Assembly (NCBI GenBank): GCA_937915735.1 | Contig: CALGGS010000207.1 | Location: 1-11,025 of the forward strand | Reading direction: 5' to 3' | DNA from: an uncultured Treponema sp. | GTDB lineage: Bacteria; Spirochaetota; Spirochaetia; Treponematales; Treponemataceae | DNA length: 11,025 nt | Shown here: positions 6,091-11,025 of the stretch, in pieces | Layout: each line of letters begins with the position of its first letter | Numbering within the stretch: position 1 is the first letter of the stretch | Notes under the pieces: model-generated | What the model saw: only the letters and a program-made list of their open reading frames with translations | What the model was told of the DNA's origin: nothing | The model's database searches: none | Translations under genes and position numbers: made by a program

Positions 6091-7215
6091 ATGTCTACAA
6101 AAAAAGCTGTATTCTATACTTTCGCATTTTTTCTTTTTGTCCTGACAGTTCCCCGACTCTGCGCTCAGAATGAGGTGAAAATGAGCCCCAGTGAGGCGGC
6201 GGTTGCAAGGCAAAAGCTCGTTGATTATTCAAAGCAATTTATCGGAAAGCCTTATGTTGCCGGCGGAACCGGGCCAAATTCCTTTGACTGCTCCGGTCTT
6301 GTTTTTACGGTTTCCAGAGAATCAATCGGCGTTCAGCTTCCGCGCACAACTCAGGCAATTTATAACTTTTGTACGGAAGTAGAGGATAAAAACCGGGAGG
6401 CGGGAGATTTAGTCTTCTTTAAGACGACTTCCAGCGGCCAGGTTTCCCATGTCGGGCTTTACATCGGAAACTCACAGTTCATTCATGCGGCAAGCGACGG
6501 CCCTAATACGGGAGTCATAATCTCATCTTTAAAAGAAGGCTACTGGAAAGCGCATTATTTTGCGACAAAACGATACCTGCCGTCATCAAATTCGGAGCTG
6601 CTTAAGGAGACTCTTGGCTCTTCTGCTACAAAAAATTCTGGGAAGGCAGGAAAGACTGCAGCGACAGCTTCAGGGGGAACGACCGCTAATACAACAGTTT
6701 CCGCTGGCGGTCATTTGCAATCCTTGGTTCTGGACGCCTCCATTTCCCTCGACTGGAGTTTTTTTACACCCGAATATTTTCGCCTGAACTGCCGCGGATT
6801 TGACACGATGATTCATGCCCGCTACGCAGGGAACAAAATTCAGCCAGGGCTGGGAACTTACATTCGCTACGACACAGGCACTGACACCTTACAGCTACCC
6901 ATAGTTTTGTCATTAACACTCAGCGAGTATTTCCGTATCTTCGCGGGGCCTGTCATTTCATTCGGAAGCCCTCATTTGCCGGCGAATTCTGACAGAGAAA
7001 TAAAAGCTTCGTTTTTTCCCGGGATTTTGGGCTTTTGCTTCAGCACTCCAAGCGTAAAAGTCGGGAAAACCTTCGTTTCCTTCGTTCAGGATGTTCACTA
7101 CACGATTTTTAATGACAGGGACGGCGGCACACTTTCTTTCACTCAATCGGTTCCAACGGGCCTTGTTTTTGCGACAGGACTTCGTGTAACATTGCCTCTA
7201 AAAAATGTTTTATAA
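6091..7215 (+). CDS. Secreted NlpC/P60 cell-wall peptidase with C-terminal beta-rich, barrel-like domain
   Basis: The first domain is predicted to cut peptide bonds in the peptidoglycan stem. A signal peptide covers about 1-25 with a likely cleavage at LCA|Q. The NlpC/P60 domain spans about 40-163, with Cys67 in FDCSGL as nucleophile, His120 in SHVGLYIG and His132 in FIHAAS as partners, so it looks active. Residues about 164-208 are a Ser/Thr/Gly/Ala-rich linker. Residues about 209-374 alternate hydrophobic and polar positions with many aromatic and glycine residues, like an outer-membrane beta-barrel or barrel-derived domain; the protein ends PLKNVL without a terminal Phe. Tethering a peptidase to the outer membrane is the simple reading. 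The lipoprotein gene follows after 3 bp. No Shine-Dalgarno is seen. Confidence 0.85.
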   Translation: MSTKKAVFYTFAFFLFVLTVPRLCAQNEVKMSPSEAAVARQKLVDYSKQFIGKPYVAGGTGPNSFDCSGLVFTVSRESIGVQLPRTTQAIYNFCTEVEDKNREAGDLVFFKTTSSGQVSHVGLYIGNSQFIHAASDGPNTGVIISSLKEGYWKAHYFATKRYLPSSNSELLKETLGSSATKNSGKAGKTAATASGGTTANTTVSAGGHLQSLVLDASISLDWSFFTPEYFRLNCRGFDTMIHARYAGNKIQPGLGTYIRYDTGTDTLQLPIVLSLTLSEYFRIFAGPVISFGSPHLPANSDREIKASFFPGILGFCFSTPSVKVGKTFVSFVQDVHYTIFNDRDGGTLSFTQSVPTGLVFATGLRVTLPLKNVL

Positions 7216-7218
7216 GAT

Positions 7219-7860
7219 ATGAAAAATTATTCGTTTTTGCTTGCCTCAGCCCTCTTTGTTTTTACCTCTTGTCTTCCGCAAATCAATGTAAAGGCGCAAA
7301 GCAATGACAGCGCGACTATTTCCTTTTCCACAGGATTTTCAAGCACACTCACAAAAACCCTGAAAAATCTGTCCGGCCTTGATGAAAACACGCCGCTATT
7401 CAGCAAGGCTGACATTCTGAACCTTTTAAATTCCAGCGGAGCCGTAAACACAAGCGCGAGCCTTCCGTCACAAAATGAAGTCGCCGCAAGCGGAACGATT
7501 CCAAAGCTTTCAGAAAATCTGCTTACAAAAACAGGACTTTTAAGGAAATCAGAAAAATCGCTGACGCTAACGATTGGAAGCAGGCAAATTGTAGATTTTT
7601 ACAATCTTTTAAATGAGGACTCAAAATCTTATCTTGACTTGCTAATGATACCGGCTTTAATCGGTGAACAAATGTCGGTTTCTGAATATCAGGAGCTTTT
7701 ATCATCAATGTACGGGCCTTCCTTCGCAGAAGAAATCGTAAACGGAAGGCTTTCGATAATTCTATCGTCCCCAGATGGCAAAAAGCAGGCAAAAGAATCA
7801 GTAACACTAGGCGAATTGCTCTGCACCACCGAAGAAAAATCCTGGAAGGTCAGCTGGTAG
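7219..7860 (+). CDS. Probable lipoprotein, function unknown
   Basis: I do not recognise a family. The 213-residue product begins with Lys and a hydrophobic stretch ending in FVFTSC, with Cys18 as likely lipidation site. Phe at -3 is not a classical lipobox residue, but spirochaetal lipoboxes are looser. Residues 25-110 are Ser/Thr/Leu-rich and low in charge. The rest (about 115-213) looks mixed alpha/beta and ends in Trp. There is no cysteine pair or catalytic motif. It starts 3 bp after the NlpC/P60 stop with no Shine-Dalgarno, so it is probably translated by coupling and may act with the peptidase in the envelope. It converges on the PLP-enzyme gene with only 9 bp between stops and no clear terminator. 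Confidence 0.75.
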   Translation: MKNYSFLLASALFVFTSCLPQINVKAQSNDSATISFSTGFSSTLTKTLKNLSGLDENTPLFSKADILNLLNSSGAVNTSASLPSQNEVAASGTIPKLSENLLTKTGLLRKSEKSLTLTIGSRQIVDFYNLLNEDSKSYLDLLMIPALIGEQMSVSEYQELLSSMYGPSFAEEIVNGRLSIILSSPDGKKQAKESVTLGELLCTTEEKSWKVSW

Positions 7861-7869
7861 GCTGTGCCC

Positions 7870-9045
7870 CTAATTTATAGCATTAGTCAAATCCTCTATT
7901 AAGTCCTCGACATTTTCAATGCCGACTGAAAGACGGAGCGTTGACGGAGTAATTCCGTTTTTAAGGCGGATTTCTTCAGGCACATCGGCGTGAGTCTGCG
8001 TTACTGGATATGTGATAAGCGTTTCTACCCCGCCAAGACTTTCCGCAAACTTAATAAGGCGAACTTTGTTTAAAATCAATTTTGCCTTTTTTTCTGACTC
8101 TACATTGAATGTGAGCATTGCCCCAAAGCCACGGGACTGTTTTTTTTGAATTTCGTGCCCCGGGTGCTCAGTAAAGCCCGGATAAATGACCTTTGTTACA
8201 GATTTTTGCCCCTTTAGCCATTCTGCGATTTTTATTGCGTTCTCCTGAGCCTTTTCCATTCGCACCGCAAGAGTTTTGATTCCTCGAAGCGTGAGCCATG
8301 CGTCAAAAGGAGAAAGACCTGCGCCTGTTGTTTTGATTAAAAACCTGAGTTTTTCCGCAATTTCCCCGCGATTTGTTACGATAAATCCTGAAAGAGTGTC
8401 GTTGTGACCGCTCAGATATTTTGTTCCGCTATGAAGAACAATGTCTGCCCCAAGAGAAAGAGGATTTTGAAAATACGGCGACATAAATGTGTTGTCGACG
8501 ATTAAAAGCGCATTATGTGCATGGGCGATTTTTGCCGCCCCTTCGATGTCCGTGATGTTCATCATCGGGTTTGTCGGCGTTTCGATGTAAAGAGCTTTAG
8601 TTTCGGGAGTAAAAAGAGAATCAAGCTCACTCTCGCTCAAAGCAGAAATGTTTTCACGGGTGAAATTAATCCCGTTTTTCTTTGAAACATTGTCAAAAAG
8701 CCTGATTGAGCCGCCGTAAAGGTCGGAATCAGCGACAATGTGCTCCCCAGGAGAAAAAAGCTCGAACAAAAGGGAAATAGCCGCCATTCCGCTAGACAAA
8801 GCAAATGCGTCAAGCCCGCCCTCAAGCTGGCAGACAAGCTTTTCAAGCTGCTCCCGGGTCGGGTTTTGAAGGCGGCTGTAGTCAAAGCCCGTGCTCTGCC
8901 CAACAGCCGGATGGGCGTAAGTTGCCGTCTGGTAAATCGGAAAACTGACCGAGCCATAATGAGTGCATCGGTTGGGAGCGCTAACCCCGCCCCCACACGC
9001 ATTTTCTTCTATGTGAAGGCATTTTGATTCTATTGAAAGTGACAT
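7870..9045 (-). CDS. Cystathionine gamma-synthase/lyase family PLP enzyme (trans-sulfuration)
   Basis: The 391-residue product belongs to the Cys/Met-metabolism PLP family (fold type I, usually a tetramer), acting in the cytoplasm in homoserine/cysteine/methionine conversion. Visible residues are YSR (56-58) and NPT (61-63), which contact PLP phosphate across the subunit interface; SSGMAA (84-89); DSDLYGG (107-112); IETPTNP (154-160); Asp184 in VDNTF for the PLP ring; and Lys209 in HSGTKYLSGH as Schiff-base lysine. The C-terminal PSTLRLSVGIE (367-377) binds the substrate carboxylate. Sequence alone does not separate synthase (MetB) from gamma-lyase or O-acetylhomoserine sulfhydrylase activity. 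Length is typical. The start has a Shine-Dalgarno AGGGG 7-8 nt upstream and a consensus promoter (9137-9109). It diverges from the exbB operon. Confidence 0.93.
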   Translation of the reverse strand: MSLSIESKCLHIEENACGGGVSAPNRCTHYGSVSFPIYQTATYAHPAVGQSTGFDYSRLQNPTREQLEKLVCQLEGGLDAFALSSGMAAISLLFELFSPGEHIVADSDLYGGSIRLFDNVSKKNGINFTRENISALSESELDSLFTPETKALYIETPTNPMMNITDIEGAAKIAHAHNALLIVDNTFMSPYFQNPLSLGADIVLHSGTKYLSGHNDTLSGFIVTNRGEIAEKLRFLIKTTGAGLSPFDAWLTLRGIKTLAVRMEKAQENAIKIAEWLKGQKSVTKVIYPGFTEHPGHEIQKKQSRGFGAMLTFNVESEKKAKLILNKVRLIKFAESLGGVETLITYPVTQTHADVPEEIRLKNGITPSTLRLSVGIENVEDLIEDLTNAIN

Positions 9046-9091
9046 ATTCGTACCCCTGAGATGTGAAAAATTTATAATGCGGTGCTTACCT

Positions 9092-9106
9092 ACCTATTTA
9101 CTAGGT
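9092..9106. promoter_or_regulatory. Operator-like dyad at the predicted start site of the PLP-enzyme mRNA
   Basis: ACCTA (9092-9096) and TAGGT (9102-9106) are inverted copies around TTTAC. The predicted transcription start, about 9102 on the minus strand, falls inside the dyad, a classical repressor position. In the RNA it could form only a weak 5-bp stem at the 5' end. Confidence 0.4.
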
Positions 9107-9108
9107 TT

Positions 9109-9137
9109 ATTCTAATGTTTATTAACTTTTGTGTCAA
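9109..9137 (-). promoter_or_regulatory. Sigma-70-type promoter of the PLP-enzyme gene
   Basis: On the minus strand a perfect TTGACA (9137-9132) is followed after exactly 17 bp by TAGAAT (9114-9109, 5 of 6 to consensus). The predicted start near 9102 gives a leader of about 57 nt that contains the AGGGG Shine-Dalgarno. This is the best promoter in the window. Confidence 0.75.
9123..9132. repeat. Direct repeat copy 1 (TAACTTTTGT) beside the minus-strand -35
   Basis: The same 10-mer occurs at 9202-9211. This copy overlaps by one base the minus-strand TTGACA (9137-9132). It is a possible activator or repressor half-site. Confidence 0.5.
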
Positions 9138-9201
9138 TGTAAAAATGCCTTTGATTTTTTTGACTTTTTTCTCACTTGTCCCCCCCCGATTTTTATTCAC
9201 C

Positions 9202-9211
9202 TAACTTTTGT
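9202..9211. repeat. Direct repeat copy 2 (TAACTTTTGT) beside the plus-strand TTGACA
   Basis: This is identical to 9123-9132 and 79 bp from it. It ends one base before TTGACA (9212-9217) on the plus strand, so both copies abut a consensus -35 of opposite orientation. Confidence 0.5.
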
Positions 9212-9220
9212 TTGACATTG

Positions 9221-9250
9221 CTTACACAAAAAGCGCAATTTTGCTATACT
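9221..9250 (+). promoter_or_regulatory. Promoter of the exbB-exbD-tonB operon, predicted leaderless
   Basis: An extended -10, TGCTATACT (TATACT at 9245-9250), ends 7 nt before the ATG at 9258. CTTACA (9221-9226, 4 of 6) lies 18 bp upstream as a possible -35. The perfect TTGACA at 9212-9217 is 27 bp from this -10, too far to pair; it would have to use a poor box near 9234-9240. The start codon has no Shine-Dalgarno. Confidence 0.55.
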
Positions 9251-9257
9251 TCTCGCC

Positions 9258-9776
9258 ATGAAACTCATTCACTTCATCAATTTAGGCGGACCTGTAAACT
9301 GGGTTTTGGCGGCACTTTTATGTTTTTGTTTTTGTCAGTGTCTTGAACGCACGATTTATTTTTTTCAAACAAAAAAAGGAAGCTCCCGCGATGTAATTGC
9401 CAGACTTAAGCAAAAAATGTCTGGCACGGAAAATCTCGATGAAAAGACAAAAATGAAAAAATTTCATTCAGAGTGCTCGATTCTGTACTATGAGATGAAC
9501 CGCGGGCTTTGGTTTTTGAATTTTATTTCCTCCGTCGCGCCTTCTTTAGGACTTTTGGGAACCGTCACAGGTCTTATCGGAGCATTTTCTAAGCTTTCGC
9601 AAGCGGGGGCAAATGTAAATATTCAGGATTTGTCAGGCGGAATCTGGGAAGCCATGCTCACTACGGCCTTCGGTATGATAATCTCGATTCCCTCGCTTTT
9701 GTTTTACCGCACCTTCAAGAGAATTATCGAAAAGCGGCTTTTAGCCATGACTTTGTATGAGGAAGAGGAAAATTAA
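9258..9776 (+). CDS. exbB: ExbB/TolQ-family proton-channel protein
   Basis: The product is the multi-helix subunit of the inner-membrane motor that, with ExbD, uses the proton gradient to energise TonB. The 172-residue protein has three membrane helices at about 12-30, 83-107 and 128-150. The signature sequences are APSLGLLGTVTGLIGAF (94-110) and the GGIWEAMLTTAFGMIISIP stretch (127-145), both lining the channel in this family. The cytoplasmic loop of about 50 residues between helices 1 and 2 is typical of short ExbB/TolQ proteins. It is the first gene of a three-gene operon; exbD begins 18 bp later. TolQ is the alternative name, but the TonB-type third gene and absence of tolB/pal nearby favour ExbB. 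Its start lacks a Shine-Dalgarno. Confidence 0.93.
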   Translation: MKLIHFINLGGPVNWVLAALLCFCFCQCLERTIYFFQTKKGSSRDVIARLKQKMSGTENLDEKTKMKKFHSECSILYYEMNRGLWFLNFISSVAPSLGLLGTVTGLIGAFSKLSQAGANVNIQDLSGGIWEAMLTTAFGMIISIPSLLFYRTFKRIIEKRLLAMTLYEEEEN

Positions 9777-9794
9777 GAATCAGGAATTGAAATT

Positions 9795-10205
9795 ATGATG
9801 AATTTGGATTTTTTGAAGCACAATGAGGAAGAACTTTCCATCAACATCACTTCGATGATTGACGTGATTTTTATTCTGCTGATTTTTTTTATGGTTTCGA
9901 CTCAGTTCAAAAAGGCTTCTATTCCACTGGATTTACCACAGTCAGAAGATACACAAGAGGCAGATTCTCAAGATTCTACGAAAGTCCTTGCCGTAAATGA
10001 AAACCAAATGGAACTTGACGGAAAAATCATCACGCTGGAAGAACTTGAGCCGACACTTTCAAAGATGTACGCCGAAAATCCGAACATTGCCCTGTCGCTT
10101 GAATGTGAGAGAACGGTTGATTTTGAACGCGTTGTTCAGATTCTTACAAAAATTCAAAATGCCGGAATCAGCAAAATAGGAATCGTGCATGAGCCTTTGG
10201 AATAA
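9795..10205 (+). CDS. exbD: ExbD/TolR-family biopolymer transport protein
   Basis: The product is the single-helix partner of ExbB. The 136-residue protein has a short cytoplasmic N-terminus, one membrane helix (about 20-37) and a periplasmic domain (about 60-136). Asp23 in the motif SMIDVIFILLIFFMVST is the conserved protonatable residue of the family. The periplasmic part keeps the usual ending, with a repeated hydrophobic pattern and GISKIGIV. An AGGA Shine-Dalgarno lies 9 nt before the first of two adjacent ATGs (9795 and 9798); either could be used. The 3' end overlaps tonB by 17 nt. Confidence 0.94.
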   Translation: MMNLDFLKHNEEELSINITSMIDVIFILLIFFMVSTQFKKASIPLDLPQSEDTQEADSQDSTKVLAVNENQMELDGKIITLEELEPTLSKMYAENPNIALSLECERTVDFERVVQILTKIQNAGISKIGIVHEPLE

Positions 10206-10893
10206 AATCTGTGAGAGGACTCGAAACCGCTGGCTTTGCTCAGCCATCTGCACAAGTTTTGTCGTCTGTGTTATTTTCGCCCTCCCTTTCTGGGATTTTC
10301 AATACGAGGGGCAAGTCGTAGAATCGACTCTTGAAAACGCAGTTTCTGTCGTCACTGTCACGAAAAAAAAGAAAAAACTTGTCCCCATTCAGAAAATCGA
10401 GAAGAAAACCGCACGGTCAGACGAAAATACAGTTCCAAAAGAGAAAAAAATTGAAGAAATCGAAAGAAACCAGGAAGAAGTAACCGAGCCTGAAGAAAAT
10501 CCGGAAGAGAGCGAATATGATGAAGAGGCAGAAAACCAAGAAAAGGCAACAGGGAGTCTGTCAAATGAAAGCTCATCACAAAACCAAGTGCTTTCAGACT
10601 CAGAGAAAAAAATAATTCAGACATACAAAGCTTACGCGCTTTCAAGGATCGCCTCTAAAAAAACATATCCCTACTCCGCCCGCTCTCAGGGTCTGGAAGG
10701 AAAAGTCAGGGTTCGCCTTGTCATAAACCCGGACGGAATGGTTTCGGATATAGAGCTTTTAGAAAAAAGTGAGCATGAAGTTTTAAACGATGCGACTTTG
10801 ACGGCTATAAAAAAATCTTCCCCCTTTAAGAAAATGGCAAAAGGTCAGAAAGAACTGACTCTTACCTTTGTTATGGATTTTTCCTTGAACTAG
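10189..10893 (+). CDS. tonB: TonB-family energy-transducing protein with acidic linker
   Basis: The product spans from the inner membrane to outer-membrane receptors and transmits energy from ExbBD. The 234-residue protein has a short basic cytoplasmic N-terminus, one membrane helix (about 16-34), a periplasmic linker (about 58-150) and a C-terminal TonB domain (about 152-234) with YPYSARSQGLEGKVRVRLVINPDG (160-183) and a closing TLTFVMDFSLN. The classical linker is proline-rich; this one is Lys-rich at 59-63 and then strongly Glu-rich (85-119) with few prolines. The ATG overlaps the exbD 3' end by 17 nt and has an AGGA 7 nt upstream. No TonB-dependent receptor is in the window, so the cargo is unknown. 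Confidence 0.92.
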   Translation: MSLWNKICERTRNRWLCSAICTSFVVCVIFALPFWDFQYEGQVVESTLENAVSVVTVTKKKKKLVPIQKIEKKTARSDENTVPKEKKIEEIERNQEEVTEPEENPEESEYDEEAENQEKATGSLSNESSSQNQVLSDSEKKIIQTYKAYALSRIASKKTYPYSARSQGLEGKVRVRLVINPDGMVSDIELLEKSEHEVLNDATLTAIKKSSPFKKMAKGQKELTLTFVMDFSLN

Positions 10894-10912
10894 ACAGCCG
10901 GTGCAGGAATGG

Positions 10913-10972
10913 AGTGCTCTTAGCACGAAAGCCCGCCCTGTGCGGGCGGGGAAGAGCCACTATTTAAGCTCT
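10913..10972. terminator. Structured spacer between convergent genes, possible bidirectional terminator
   Basis: A GC-rich hairpin is formed by CCCGCCC (10932-10938) and GGGCGGG (10944-10950). On the minus strand it is followed by CTTT, a short U-tract; on the plus strand no U-run follows. Flanking sequence can pair in competing ways: GTGCT/AGCAC (10914-10918 with 10922-10926), or GCTCTT (10916-10921) with AAGAGC (10952-10957), or AGAGC (10953-10957) with GCTCT (10968-10972). It most simply ends transcription of tonB and of a minus-strand gene. Other readings are a palindromic repeat or a small structured RNA. Confidence 0.45.
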
Positions 10973-11025
10973 AATTTCGACTTTTTGAATTTGCCAAACA
11001 TTAAATTGAACACTTGCATGGAAGC
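10960..11025 (-). CDS. 3' end of a convergent minus-strand gene, partial
   Basis: On the minus strand an open frame runs from the window edge for 21 codons to TAG (10962-10960). Its end is MFGKFKKSKLELK, a lysine-rich tail of normal protein composition. The rest of the gene lies beyond the window, so the family cannot be named. The position just behind a GC hairpin with a short T-tract on this strand supports a real gene end. It is too short to rule out chance. Confidence 0.4.
   Translation of the reverse strand, partial: ASMQVFNLMFGKFKKSKLELK

Noticed and set aside
7858..7872. Small hairpin containing both stop codons of the convergent lipoprotein and PLP-enzyme genes
   Set aside because: The GGC/GCC stem is 3 bp with mismatches and no T-run on either side.
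9046..9108. SAM or T-box riboswitch in the leader of the trans-sulfuration gene
   Set aside because: The predicted leader is about 57 nt with no conserved S-box or T-box sequence and no terminator.
10894..10959. tmRNA, SRP RNA or RNase P RNA fragment in the structured spacer
   Set aside because: None of the conserved core sequences of these RNAs is present.
1..11025. Defence system, prophage, integron attC site or CRISPR array
   Set aside because: No nuclease, integrase, toxin-antitoxin, attC-type core or spaced repeat array is visible; all large genes are housekeeping or envelope types.

Overview
The window looks like chromosomal DNA from a spirochaete, most likely a free-living or gut/oral Treponema. 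This is inference from several weak signs: a YihY/BrkB membrane protein fused to a cyclic-nucleotide domain, a relaxed lipobox (F-T-S-C), a secreted NlpC/P60 protein with a barrel-like tail, moderate to low GC, and very AT-rich intergenic DNA. No rRNA, tRNA, phage, IS or CRISPR sequence is visible, so the genus cannot be proved here.

Layout. 1-116 is non-coding and dense in short repeats: a perfect hairpin palindrome, a 10-bp-period imperfect repeat and a perfect 11-bp tandem duplication ending one base before a start codon. 117-1400 (+) is the YihY-cNMP fusion. It converges on purD (1397-2740, -), and the two genes share the TTAA of their stop codons. purD lies 2 bp behind a GGDEF diguanylate cyclase gene (2743-4470, -), so cyclase and purine gene form one transcription unit. 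A 60-bp divergent region leads to a membrane-anchored protein with duplicated zinc ribbons (4558-4992, +), a membrane-anchored alpha/beta hydrolase (5092-6054, +), an NlpC/P60 plus beta-rich protein (6091-7215, +) and a probable lipoprotein (7219-7860, +). A PLP-dependent trans-sulfuration enzyme runs the other way (7870-9045, -). A 212-bp divergent control region separates it from an ExbB-ExbD-TonB operon (9258-10893, +). The window ends with a structured 66-bp spacer and what appears to be the 3' end of a convergent minus-strand gene.

Functional themes. ExbB, ExbD and TonB form a complete energy-transducing module for outer-membrane transport. The GGDEF-purD pair joins second-messenger synthesis to purine synthesis, and the cyclic-nucleotide domain of the first gene may read a nucleotide signal. 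The NlpC/P60 and lipoprotein genes suggest an envelope cluster.

The most interesting signals are regulatory. Several genes (5092, 6091, 9258, perhaps 4558) have a -10-like hexamer ending 6-7 nt before the ATG and no Shine-Dalgarno, which predicts leaderless mRNAs. Genes that are internal or have a leader (GGDEF from a TTG, purD, the PLP enzyme, exbD, tonB) carry clear Shine-Dalgarno sequences. The divergent region at 9046-9257 holds a 10-bp direct repeat next to a TTGACA on each strand, an operator-like dyad at a predicted start site and a C8 tract. No previously undescribed multi-gene system is evident; the gene content is mostly housekeeping or envelope.
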